Shown in pieces: positions 29,101-34,983 of a stretch of 64,000 bases of DNA. The position numbers and the translations under genes were made by a program. How positions within the stretch are numbered: the stretch's first letter is position 1; the number at the start of each line of letters is the position of its first letter. The notes beneath the pieces were generated by a model. That model did not search any database, was not told where the DNA came from, and saw only the letters and a list, made by a program, of their open reading frames with translations. This DNA is from CAVLCC01 sp963661535 (GTDB lineage: Bacteria; Actinomycetota; Coriobacteriia; Coriobacteriales; CADBOM01), in NCBI GenBank assembly GCA_963661535.1, contig CAVLCC010000001.1, positions 1-64,000 of the forward strand. Direction: 5' to 3'.

Positions 29101-32092
29101 TGCCATAGTTTGTATCTGTAGCCGCTGAAGCATTTGTAAAGATATCAAATCTATAATAAGCATAAGAACTATAACTACCTTTGAGTTTTAGCTGATCTAG
29201 AGAGGTGGCTGTTCCATCAGAATTTGTAGGAATAGCGCTGTCTTGACTAAATGATAATGCTGGATTATCTACACCCATAAACTTAGATACTTTTAGATCT
29301 CCTGGTTTGCTATCGGCTGCTAGAACTAGCCCATCTTCTACACCGCCAGAATAATAATTTTTAGCCATGTAAATCATGAGTTGTAGAACAGAAATATCAT
29401 AGCTAGCATCATCGTTGCTGTCCCACTTGTAGTCACCATAGCCATAATCATCTAGATCAATCAAAGAGACCAAGCCAGTATTTATCTTTAGGGTATCGAT
29501 ATTGCTGCCTTGGCTTTCTGTGCCATCGGATACAAAAAACTTGCCATCTTTAGACACAGATACATAGACATAACCGCTAACTGAAGTGTATTTGTTAACA
29601 GAGCGTACCTGGAATTTCTTTTGAACTGATCCAACACCTTCAATTTCTAGTTGTACGGTTATGTAGTTGTAATAAGAAGCACTGGTTGGAGTGCCTGTTA
29701 TTTCACCTGTTTCGGTTACATCTAGCCAGGTTGCTCCACTGACTTTTGTCCACTTCATTTTATCTGTTGGATAACCTTTAGCTTCTAGTTGATAGCTATA
29801 TTGTTCTTTAACACGAGCATTAGGAACCTTGGAAGTCACAATTTCTGGGGCTTGCAACACTGTTAATGTAATTGTTGCTGACTTGCTAGAACCAACCGAA
29901 TTGGTAGCAATCACTGTAATCGAATATTCACCAGGCTCGGTGGGGGTTCCAGAAATTACACCGTCATCACCAGCAGTTAGTCCATCAGGTAGGTTGAACG
30001 CACTATACATAAATGTTGCATCAGGATATCCCTCAGTTTCAATTTTTGCACTATACTCTTCACCTACATTAGCATCTGCTAAAGCAGTAGTTGTAATGAT
30101 TGGCTGACGAGTAATTTCTATAGAGAACTCTTTTGAAACTCCATTTCCAAAACCGTTTTGTGCGCTAATAGTTATATCAAACTTGCCACATTCTTTTGGA
30201 GTTCCAGATATAACACCTGTTGATCCGTCAAAAGAAAGTCCACTTGGAAGTCCTGTTGCTTCCATCTTGGGCTCTGGGTCTCCAGTCACTTCAACGGTAC
30301 AGTTGTAGGCTTGACCAATCTGGCCATTATCTAGAGTCTCGCTAACAATTGTGGGAGCAGTTCCACAATTTAGTGTATAAGTTTTGCTATCTGAGCCAAT
30401 AGAGCTTGTTGCTGTTATAACAACCTCAAACTCACCAATTGCTGTTGTGCTTCCACTAATTTGACCAGTTGTTTGGTCTAGCGAAAGACCATTTGGAAGT
30501 CCGTGAGTTGCAAATGTAACAGCTGGATCTCCTTCGGCAACTATGGTTGTTGAATAAGGTTTTCCTATAGAAGCTGCTGGAAGAGTCTCTGTTGTGATAT
30601 GTGGTTTTGTTCCCAAAACTTTTAGAGTTAGTTTTTTGGTAGCACCTGTGCCAACAGAGTTTGATGCTGCCACATCTAAAGTGTATGTGCCAGGCTCTGT
30701 TGTTGTGCCAGACAAAGTGCCATCTTTAGAAAGCGTCATGCCCTCTGGGAGTTTAGATGTTGCTCCCAAAAACCAAGTGAACTCAGATGGATTGCCTGTA
30801 GCCTCAAGCCTTGCAGAGTATTCGGTGCCTGCTGTAGCATCGCTAAGCGTGGTTGTTGTTATTTCTGGAACGCTTCCAACAAAAAGTGCAAGATCTTTTG
30901 ACGTTGTTCCAAACGAATTTGTTGCACTCACACTTGCGGTAAAGTTACCGCTTTGGGTTGGATTGCCGAAAATTTCGCCTGTTTTTTCGTCTATTGATAA
31001 GCCATCAGGAAGCCCTGTTGCGCTATAAGTTACGTCTGTTGTGCTAGTGGCTTCAACAACTGCAGAATAATACTGATCTTTTGCAGCATCTTCTAGAGTA
31101 GTTGTTGTGATAGTTGGAGCCTCTCCAACAATTAGTTTAGCAATAGCTGGGCTAGACATTGCTTTGCTCGACAAGCTTTCGCTAGCTCCTCGAGCACCAT
31201 CCGCCCATACAACATACTCACCTGGAGTATCTGGAGCAGTTATTGTAACGGAGCCATCAGCAGCAGTTGTTCCAGCAGCTGAAGAAGAATCGTATGCCTC
31301 ACCTGCGTTATATGCTTGTCCCACGTGAACCATATGTCCGCTAGCAACAGAATATGTTGCAGAAGAAGCAGCGTCTATTGCCTCGTTGCCACGTGCTGTA
31401 TAAACCTTAATTTGTTTGCCTGCACCAACATAATATACATTTGTGATTGCATCAGAAGTCATAGAAGTAGATGAAGAAGTTGCTGAAGCCTCATCTACAA
31501 AATATGCAAAGCCGCAGTTTGCATCTGATGCGTAGGTAGAAATTTCATCGCCAAAGCCCAGAATCTCAATTGAGTCGCCATCTGCAAGTGCAATAGCATC
31601 AGGACTTGCCGCTACAGTTGTGTCTGAGCTATAGTCTAGAACAACATCTCCGTTTACACGGTATGCAACAGACTTCATAGTATCAAGATAATCAACTATC
31701 TGTGCAGAGTGCGGATTTCCACTAACTTCCATAGTAGAAGATTGGCAATATTTATTTCCTGCATAAGCTAGAAGCTGCATTAGATTGGGAACGTCTTTTT
31801 GCTGTTCGCCCCCTTCCTTAGATGTATAGTAATAATTTTCTAAGCCATAGTCGCTCAAATCGCAGTTAGCCACGTCGCTTAGGCTTATTGGTATGTTTAC
31901 CATATAGCCACCATCGGCGAGGTCGTCTACATACTTGCCACCATAGGCAATTGAAAGGTAGACTGTGGCGTCGGAGTTTGTACCGGAAGTATTGTTGGCA
32001 AATGCTTGCGAAGGAGCAAGTCCTACCAACATCACAATCGATAAAAATACCGACATAATGCGTTTGGGCAAAGATAGAAGCCCTGTTTCCAT
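20105..32092 (-). CDS. Giant cell-wall protein with seven DUF4430-like modules, Ig repeats and CWB2 anchor (B12-regulated)
   Basis: The protein has 3,995 residues. A signal peptide (to about QAFANN) is followed by a first DUF4430-like module (~40-330) and six putative-Ig repeats. Then come three ~975-residue units, each with two further modules (types 'YVSVSKDGKF' and 'AYISISYDGKP') separated by Ig repeats. Three CWB2 repeats close the protein (~3670-3995). Each module shows a helix like LQLMxYxxxxYYxG, a later xxGINGN or equivalent, and a DGDxI strand, as in the transcobalamin C-terminal-like fold DUF4430. That assignment is mine by pattern and needs profile confirmation. Units one and two are near-identical DNA (offset 2,925 bp); unit three is diverged. 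AAGGAT four bases before the ATG supports the start. A cobalamin riboswitch and terminator precede it. Confidence 0.88.
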   Translation of the reverse strand: METGLLSLPKRIMSVFLSIVMLVGLAPSQAFANNTSGTNSDATVYLSIAYGGKYVDDLADGGYMVNIPISLSDVANCDLSDYGLENYYYTSKEGGEQQKDVPNLMQLLAYAGNKYCQSSTMEVSGNPHSAQIVDYLDTMKSVAYRVNGDVVLDYSSDTTVAASPDAIALADGDSIEILGFGDEISTYASDANCGFAYFVDEASATSSSTSMTSDAITNVYYVGAGKQIKVYTARGNEAIDAASSATYSVASGHMVHVGQAYNAGEAYDSSSAAGTTAADGSVTITAPDTPGEYVVWADGARGASESLSSKAMSSPAIAKLIVGEAPTITTTTLEDAAKDQYYSAVVEATSTTDVTYSATGLPDGLSIDEKTGEIFGNPTQSGNFTASVSATNSFGTTSKDLALFVGSVPEITTTTLSDATAGTEYSARLEATGNPSEFTWFLGATSKLPEGMTLSKDGTLSGTTTEPGTYTLDVAASNSVGTGATKKLTLKVLGTKPHITTETLPAASIGKPYSTTIVAEGDPAVTFATHGLPNGLSLDQTTGQISGSTTAIGEFEVVITATSSIGSDSKTYTLNCGTAPTIVSETLDNGQIGQAYNCTVEVTGDPEPKMEATGLPSGLSFDGSTGVISGTPKECGKFDITISAQNGFGNGVSKEFSIEITRQPIITTTALADANVGEEYSAKIETEGYPDATFMYSAFNLPDGLTAGDDGVISGTPTEPGEYSITVIATNSVGSSKSATITLTVLQAPEIVTSKVPNARVKEQYSYQLEAKGYPTDKMKWTKVSGATWLDVTETGEITGTPTSASYYNYITVQLEIEGVGSVQKKFQVRSVNKYTSVSGYVYVSVSKDGKFFVSDGTESQGSNIDTLKINTGLVSLIDLDDYGYGDYKWDSNDDASYDISVLQLMIYMAKNYYSGGVEDGLVLAADSKPGDLKVSKFMGVDNPALSFSQDSAIPTNSDGTATSLDQLKLKGSYSSYAYYRFDIFTNASAATDTNYGINRFVDSDGKEIHTANAYSNVETDFTLQHIKNLIGVDKQVTSTTSPAAGYTVSVINSEGATTSTATTDATGVAKLTFPSAGIYTISAQGIAGKELTDSTVSAPVSATITVTDQVAAEITSTELSARKGDISTKLTATGTPSTFTWALAQDSSLPEGLTLTEEGAITGTCTEEGTYTFDVTCTNGVGEADSATITLNITPKYKQLQGTAYISISYDGKPVFSQKTDYAEAGIPICSLAVDLAEASQFDLEEHGYDARCNRDFDSDGMYDLNATQLMAYVADRYYGEGGFTTAYSGWITDIWKLGINGNVIYEKNGVTTNVATTVQVTDGDRIDFSSFNSGAGWVFYTDPRAGFLYFMKDNTGYSSYDGKNITSSYEAVAGEPTNVYLAHDKAYASDRDMSGVTVYYGHKYSSDPAEAEGSVLTTDINGTAEITFPSAGDWVVWTYGMYGSRNPDIVVTSCALANVSVKGTPVVTTTELPDGVFGQPYSAKLEATSVGTQDLSWYIADTSNLPSGLSISTDGTVSGTPTQAGTFTFSVAAGDEYGVGAASDVTITIAGEAPQIINNSLPSTKANQNYLAKLEVSGTPDPTVTVKGLPDGIEFNADTLTISGAATESGTYKVSIKAENGLEPAAEKELDLVVAEAPNITTTELASALVGEEYSATIEVTGAPDPTVYSQNVNLPKGLTYKNGVISGTPEESGEYSITVVAVNSVGSSTPVELKLIVQEAPEIVTSKVPNARVKEKYSYQLEAKGYPTDKMKWTKVSGATWLDVTETGEITGTPTSASYYNYITVQLEIEGVGSVQKKFQVRSVNKYTSVSGYVYVSVSKDGKFFVSDGTESQGSNIDTLKINTGLVSLIDLDDYGYGDYKWDSNDDASYDISVLQLMIYMAKNYYSGGVEDGLVLAADSKPGDLKVSKFMGVDNPALSFSQDSAIPTNSDGTATSLDQLKLKGSYSSYAYYRFDIFTNASAATDTNYGINRFVDSDGKEIHTANAYSNVETDFTLQHIKNLIGVDKQVTSTTSPAAGYTVSVINSEGATTSTATTDATGVAKLTFPSAGIYTISAQGIAGKELTDSTVSAPVSATITVTDQVAAEITSTELSARKGDISTKLTATGTPSTFTWALAQDSSLPEGLTLTEEGAITGTCTEEGTYTFDVTCTNGVGEADSATITLNITPKYKQLQGTAYISISYDGKPVFSQKTDYAEAGIPICSLAVDLAEASQFDLEEHGYDARCNRDFDSDGMYDLNATQLMAYVADRYYGEGGFTTAYSGWITDIWKLGINGNVIYEKNGVTTNVATTVQVTDGDRIDFSSFNSGAGWVFYTDPRAGFLYFMKDNTGYSSYDGKNITSSYEAVAGEPTNVYLAHDKAYASDRDMSGVTVYYGHKYSSDPAEAEGSVLTTDINGTAEITFPSAGDWVVWTYGMYGSRNPDIVVTSCALANVSVKGTPVVTTTELPDGVFGQPYSAKLEATSVGTQDLSWYIADTSNLPSGLSISTDGTVSGTPTQAGTFTFSVAAGDEYGVGAASDVTITIAGEAPQIINNSLPSTKANQNYLAKLEVSGTPDPTVTVKGLPDGIEFNADTLTISGAATESGTYKVSIKAENGLEPAAEKELDLVVAEAPNITTTELASALVGEEYSATIEVTGAPDPTVYSQNVNLPKGLTYKNGVISGTPEESGEYSITVVAVNSVGSSTPVELSLTVLQVPEITTDTLPNAFKDKNYEYQLEATGYPSDQLTWTKVNGTSWISVSADGKITGKPTYTSSSMYVTVEATIPGAGSVQKRFDIKCVNKYKQLSGNAYVSVSKDGKFVVSDGTNLDTTMDYIQVPLKSASAIDLDEYGLGNYNWDADGDGTYETTLLQLMIYTLDNYYSGKAKDGLVLSEYSAPGSLYITGFWGLTNPYLTYSENGTTPQDEEAKMMLTADRIALTSGNEYAFNTFSTSSWYGDSNSGDNYFIDSDQNIIHSTSTYSGIETSVTLQHVAPTWNASTGLTDDIKTPAAGYTVSATNSDGDVVATATTDANGVAKFTFADAGNYKLAAEGIKGKEHTDVVVSSPAGLSVTVIEQQAPQITSTEFSVRKGDISVSLTATGTPSTFTWALAQGSSLPEGLTLSEEGAITGTCTEIGAHKFDVTCSNGVGNPTQQTITLNITQKYKQLEGTAYISISYDGKPVFSKETEYAEAGIPVCSLPVDLSEASQFDLEEHGYDARCNHDFDGDGIYDLNATQLMAYVADRYYGEGGFTTAYSGWITDIWELGINGNVIYEKNGVTTDVATLVQVENGDRIDFSSFNSGAGWVFYTDPRAGFLYFMKDNTGYDQYDGKNIVASYEAEAGKASKVYLAHDNAYALDRDVSGTTVYYGHKYSADPAEAEGSAVTGSDGSAEITFPSAGEWVVWCYGLYGSDNPDIVVTSSALATVTVSGTPVVTTTELPDGMFNQEYSAQLEATDSEDVSWYIADTSKLPSGLVLNADGTLTGTPTQTGTFVFSVIASNEFGTSAPTDVTITIAGEAPQIVTDSLPTTKVAQNYLTKLNVTGTPEPTVTVEGLPDGIEFNADTLTISGAATKAGTYKVSIKAQNGLEPAAEKELDLVVAEAPSITTTELPQADLGREYLFAIQTTGSPAPTIYSQNVDLPKGLEFANGTISGTPEETGEFSITVMAVNSMGATKPVTLKLVVARNDAQWSRVSGGDRYQTMGALYDQAFESGSCDTILLASGESYADSLAAAGYAGILKAPIVTTSFGSLPEVSQAQIARMSNGSAKVVIIGGEGVISQDVQDAVLNMGSVSSVERISGTDRIATGLEIYDQMAQTNGMSKTAIVGSAWNYADALSISSWSYASGSPFFGTTGGVLSDEQVNAIKEGGFSNILVIGGDSAVNYEQVQAQLGADLAYTKLAGGTRLDTSYEIAKWASGNLEESELVGFQPDVKLSFDGMGVAYANNFPDALAAGSALGITNSVLMIADSNDTSKELLQSIIEDNKSEIYKGYIVGGTAALSDDVMNWCIEASKF
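24021..29855. repeat. 2,925-bp tandem duplication inside the giant gene
   Basis: Copy one (~24021-26945) and copy two (~26946-29855) are offset by exactly 2,925 bp (975 codons). Between 24045-26877 and 26970-29802 I saw no mismatch wherever I compared lines. The first differences are at 24044/26969 and 26878/29803. Synonymous positions also match, so the copies are very recent or homogenised. A third unit (~21,100-24,000) is clearly diverged. Confidence 0.9.
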
Positions 32093-32142
32093 TTTTATCC
32101 TTCCCTATCTATTGGCAACCCACACACAATGAGCCTGTGCAA

Positions 32143-32185
32143 TAAAAAAAGGGCTGCAGCGACATAATCAAATGCGCTGCAGCCC
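32143..32185 (-). terminator. Intrinsic terminator in the riboswitch leader
   Basis: Minus strand: GGGCTGCAGCG (32185-32175) pairs perfectly with CGCTGCAGCCC (32161-32151), followed by seven Ts. It lies between the cobalamin riboswitch and the ATG at 32092, so it is the probable expression platform. A competing pairing exists just upstream (TGCAGC near 32198 with GCTGCA of the first arm), a plausible antiterminator. Confidence 0.85.
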
Positions 32186-32364
32186 CGTATTTTGCTGCAA
32201 GACACCACAAAGAGGCGTTGCTCATTAACCTCTTGGGCGCCAATCTTGTCTTATAGTTGCGTTTTCCCGCACAACTCGTATATATAAGCATGCAATGTTG
32301 GAGATAGACCCTGTGTTTAGTTGTTTAGTCTATTTATGTAAATGCACGTTATATATACTGACAA

Positions 32365-32575
32365 GACGAACGAAAGGTCTTCTGACTTGTGCCTTTTTTG
32401 CAAGCTCTGCTCTTATGCTTGCAAAAAATCTAGCCTCTACCTTCCCAGACAAGCTTGGTTATCCAGTGGTATACAGAGGCTTTTCTTAGCACTTACAGCG
32501 GCGGGTACCGTTTGGGATTTTCACCCAATTCCCTACGCTAGCCAAAACAACCGCCTTATTTTCGCGCTATATTTT
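32365..32575 (-). ncRNA. Cobalamin (B12) riboswitch
   Basis: Reading the minus strand, the conserved blocks of the cobalamin riboswitch occur in the right order. They are GTGAAAATCCC (32524-32514), CCGCCGCTGTAAG (32504-32492), CCACTG (32469-32464), CTGGGAAGG (32448-32440) and the B12 box AGTCAGAAGACC (32387-32376). A supporting stem GCCTCT/AGAGGC flanks the CCACTG-GGGAAGG part. A 12-bp hairpin (GCAAGC/GCTTGC with U/A runs) sits in the variable position before the B12 box. The element lies upstream of the giant cell-wall gene on the same strand, with a strong terminator in between, so it probably switches that gene off when cobalamin is plentiful. No other gene lies between. Confidence 0.95.
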
Positions 32576-32737
32576 GGCTAACCCCTTGCCTTTGATGTTT
32601 GAGCTTTTTGCAATCTTTTTTGCGGCCTATTTTGGAGCCTTTTCGCTTTGTGTGTTAACCATATGCACTTAGCAAATTTTTGTTGCATCTCAAACGCTAA
32701 AAACAAGACTCGTTCGCGTCAAGCACAATGCAAGTTT

Positions 32738-32765
32738 AGTGTAACTTTTAAATGCAAAAAGTCAA
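32738..32765 (-). promoter_or_regulatory. Candidate promoter of the riboswitch transcript
   Basis: Minus-strand TTGACT (32765-32760) and TACACT (32743-32738) are 16 bp apart, about 150 nt before the riboswitch core. A TATAAT lies further upstream (32777-32782) without a good -35, so the exact start is uncertain. Otherwise 32576-32880 shows nothing else recognisable. Confidence 0.4.
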
Positions 32766-32884
32766 TAAAGAAATTGATTATATATAAGTTTATTTAGATA
32801 AATGATACAAGACATTTGAGATAAACAATACCGATGTTGCACAGTCAGAACAAACGAGTAGAGGGTGGAGGTTAGTTTAGAATG

Positions 32885-32991
32885 ATGCGATGCTAGCAAT
32901 GTGCTTTAATGCGCGGACGCAGTGCGCTAAATCCTTAAGTAATGCGATGCTAGCAATGTGCACTAAAGCGTGAGCGCAGTGCACTAAATCC
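32885..32991. repeat. 57-bp duplicate of the amidohydrolase gene 3' end
   Basis: 32885-32934 matches 32942-32991 at 43 of 50 positions (offset 57 bp). The second copy is the end of the amidohydrolase CDS (GFSALRSRFSAHC-stop). The first is a decayed echo after the stop reading GFSALRPRIKAHC-stop. Confidence 0.8.
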
Positions 32992-33870
32992 ACGCTCTAA
33001 GACTTGCTCCCAACCATCTCCTAGCGCGTCTTGCAGCAAAGACAACTCACTTGCGGCTGCCTCAACGTGATACACCCCGTGAGAACCGGCATCACTTCCA
33101 AGCGCTATTATGCCTCCCATTTGGGCAACTTCAAAAACTGCTCGAGACTGCTCGCACAATATTTTTTTTAAAATGTTATCGTCTGCAATACCTGTGCCAA
33201 CCAAGTTTGCTACTGGGTTAAGCGTTGGAACCCAAATTGTTTTTGAATTAGCAAGCGCATGCTTGGTTGGGGTGTCTAGGTAATATCCGTGCTCTATGGA
33301 GTCAACCCCCGCTTCAATTGCAGCTTGCACAGACTGCGAACCATTAACGTGAGTCATAACCGCAAATCCGCGTGCGTGCGCGTAGGCCACCATCATGCGT
33401 ATGGACTCAGGGTAAAGAACTTTGCCTGTAATTTTGCCATAAGAACCAAAATCCATAATACCTGTGAGAATTAACTTGATAAAGTCGCCTCCCATTTGTG
33501 CAATTTCATCTACCAAGGTTTCATATTCTTGCATGTCTTCAAAGGAGCGTCCCAAAAACGAACCATAACTACCCGCTTGAAATATTGCAAAACAAGGAGA
33601 AACATACTCGATGCCATATTCGCGAGCAATTCGTCTTGCTGTTCTCGATACATCTAGGCTATCGCCTCCGTCTCGAAGATAAGCAAAGCCGGCTTGAGAA
33701 TATGCTGCTAGGGTTTGCCTTATGTATTCTTCGTTTGGGTGAGGCTGATGGAGAGCTTGTGCCTTCTTCCAATCAACGCCATCTAAAGCAAGGTGTATAT
33801 GACAATCATGCGGCAAAGGTGTGGCTTGAGCGGTTTGTTTGTTTAATGTGGTTTGGTTCCAGGTATCCAT
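32950..33870 (-). CDS. Metal-dependent amidohydrolase family protein
   Basis: The 306-residue protein resembles the imidazolonepropionase-like amidohydrolases. Metal-binding features are visible: HxH at residues 24-26 (CHIHLAL), FIKLILTG with a likely bridging Lys, His in VMTHVNG, His in SIEHGYYL, and Asp in LGSDAGSHG. It is a cytoplasmic hydrolase of a cyclic amide or similar bond, but the substrate cannot be predicted. The start at 33870 is chosen because the frame upstream (to a GTG at 33966) only translates a short-repeat tract into Ile-Arg-Pro runs. No strong ribosome site is seen at either start. It is divergent from the acetyltransferase at 34096. Confidence 0.8.
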   Translation of the reverse strand: MDTWNQTTLNKQTAQATPLPHDCHIHLALDGVDWKKAQALHQPHPNEEYIRQTLAAYSQAGFAYLRDGGDSLDVSRTARRIAREYGIEYVSPCFAIFQAGSYGSFLGRSFEDMQEYETLVDEIAQMGGDFIKLILTGIMDFGSYGKITGKVLYPESIRMMVAYAHARGFAVMTHVNGSQSVQAAIEAGVDSIEHGYYLDTPTKHALANSKTIWVPTLNPVANLVGTGIADDNILKKILCEQSRAVFEVAQMGGIIALGSDAGSHGVYHVEAAASELSLLQDALGDGWEQVLERGFSALRSRFSAHC

Positions 33871-33896
33871 AGTTTCACGAGGTTTCGTATAGCGGT

Positions 33897-34002
33897 TTCT
33901 TATAGGTCTTATCAGTTTCGCAGGTCTTGCAAGTCTTATGGGTCTTATAGGTCTTATCTGCTTCACAAATCACGTGGGTCTTGTAAGTCTTGTAAGGACA
34001 TC
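33897..34002. repeat. Imperfect minisatellite between divergent genes
   Basis: Plus-strand GGTCTTATAGGTCTTAT-like units of about 8-16 bases (core GTCTTRYARG) are repeated imperfectly about nine times. Because it is open in the minus frame it gives a spurious N-terminal extension to the amidohydrolase. Confidence 0.6.
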
Positions 34003-34047
34003 AAAATATTCTCACAACTAATTTTATCTCCTACCCAAATCTTACTA

Positions 34048-34053
34048 TATAAT
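34048..34053 (+). promoter_or_regulatory. -10 box of the acetyltransferase gene
   Basis: A perfect TATAAT (34048-34053) lies 43 bp before the ATG at 34096. The best -35 candidate, TTATCT at 18-bp spacing, is weak. Confidence 0.4.
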
Positions 34054-34095
34054 TTTAAGTGCTTAAAAACTTTTGTACACATACAAGGAGGGAAC

Positions 34096-34869
34096 ATGGT
34101 TACAAAAGAAATGTTAGACGGTTATCTAAAGCGAATTGAGCTTGAAGATATTCCGCCAGTTACACCAGAGGGACTAAAGTTTATACAAATTAGCCACCTC
34201 AAGCACATTCCGTTTGAAAATCTCGACATTATTGCTGGGAAAATTCCGCTAAAGCTCGACATCGATAGTGTATACAACAAGCTAGTTGAGCGCAGGCGCG
34301 GGGGTATTTGTTATGAGCAAAATACCCTTTATTCAAACATGCTGGAAGCCATGGGCTTTAAGGTGAAAAGAATGGCATCTCACCGCCTAGGCGAAGACAA
34401 AGACGAATTTGATCACATGTTTTTGATGGTAGATTTTGATGAACCCAAACAAACTTGGATTGCAGATGTTGGATATGGATTTAACAATCTAGCCCCCATA
34501 AAGTTTGAAGCTGACATTTGGCAAAGCGACACTAGAGATATGCTGCAAGTAGAAGACAGAAAAGATGGCACATATTATCTCAATCGTCGAGAGCCATCTG
34601 GCGAAGAAGAAGTTATGTATACTTTCAACTTGGTAAGCCATACGATTGATGAATATCGTCCACGCTGCGATTATTTTTCGACTGCCGAAGACTCGTTTTT
34701 TACGCAAGGTCCGATGACTTCTCTCGATGAGCTTGGCGGGCGCAAGCAGCTTACCAAAAACCATTTGAGAAAATATGACGCTAACAGAGCTGAGACTATT
34801 ATAGATATTCCAGACCAAGACGCATATGACCGCATTTTGAAAGAAGAATTTGGCATTGTGATTGATTAG
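34096..34869 (+). CDS. nat: Arylamine N-acetyltransferase
   Basis: The 257-residue cytoplasmic enzyme transfers acetyl from acetyl-CoA to arylamines and hydrazines. The cysteine-protease-like triad is visible: Cys72 in RRRGGICYEQN, His107 in EFDHMFL, and Asp124 in WIADVGYGFN. The start follows a strong AAGGAGGG five bases upstream; the frame is open further 5' but that part reads through repeats. It is a single gene with its own -10 box and terminator. In gut or oral anaerobes such enzymes act on xenobiotic aromatic amines, but the natural substrate here is unknown. Confidence 0.92.
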   Translation: MVTKEMLDGYLKRIELEDIPPVTPEGLKFIQISHLKHIPFENLDIIAGKIPLKLDIDSVYNKLVERRRGGICYEQNTLYSNMLEAMGFKVKRMASHRLGEDKDEFDHMFLMVDFDEPKQTWIADVGYGFNNLAPIKFEADIWQSDTRDMLQVEDRKDGTYYLNRREPSGEEEVMYTFNLVSHTIDEYRPRCDYFSTAEDSFFTQGPMTSLDELGGRKQLTKNHLRKYDANRAETIIDIPDQDAYDRILKEEFGIVID

Positions 34870-34906
34870 TGCAAAAAAGGGTAGGTCAAAAAGAACGGCA
34901 ATCGAC

Positions 34907-34948
34907 AAGCGCAAACTTAGAGATTTGCAACTGCGGTTTGCGCTTTTA
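34907..34948 (+). terminator. Terminator after nat
   Basis: AAGCGCAAAC (34907-34916) pairs with GTTTGCGCTT (34936-34945), followed by TT and, after a short gap, a second GTTTGCGCCTTTT. It separates nat from the convergent ligA, and may work weakly in the other direction. Confidence 0.65.
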
Positions 34949-34983
34949 GGTTTGCGCCTTTTATAAACTCGCCACGCAAAACG

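Noticed and set aside
20105..32092. CRISPR-like repeat array
   Set aside because: Repeats are protein-domain repeats of ~250-2,900 bp in a continuous frame, not short repeats with spacers.
32397..32428. Stem TTTTTTGCAAGC / GCTTGCAAAAAA as a separate terminator
   Set aside because: It lies inside the cobalamin aptamer at the position of its variable optional arm, and on the transcribed strand it is followed by GGC, not a T-run.
33870..33966. N-terminal extension of the amidohydrolase (Ile-Arg-Pro repeats)
   Set aside because: It arises from a minisatellite read in frame, starts with GTG, and the family's HxH is normally near the N-terminus.
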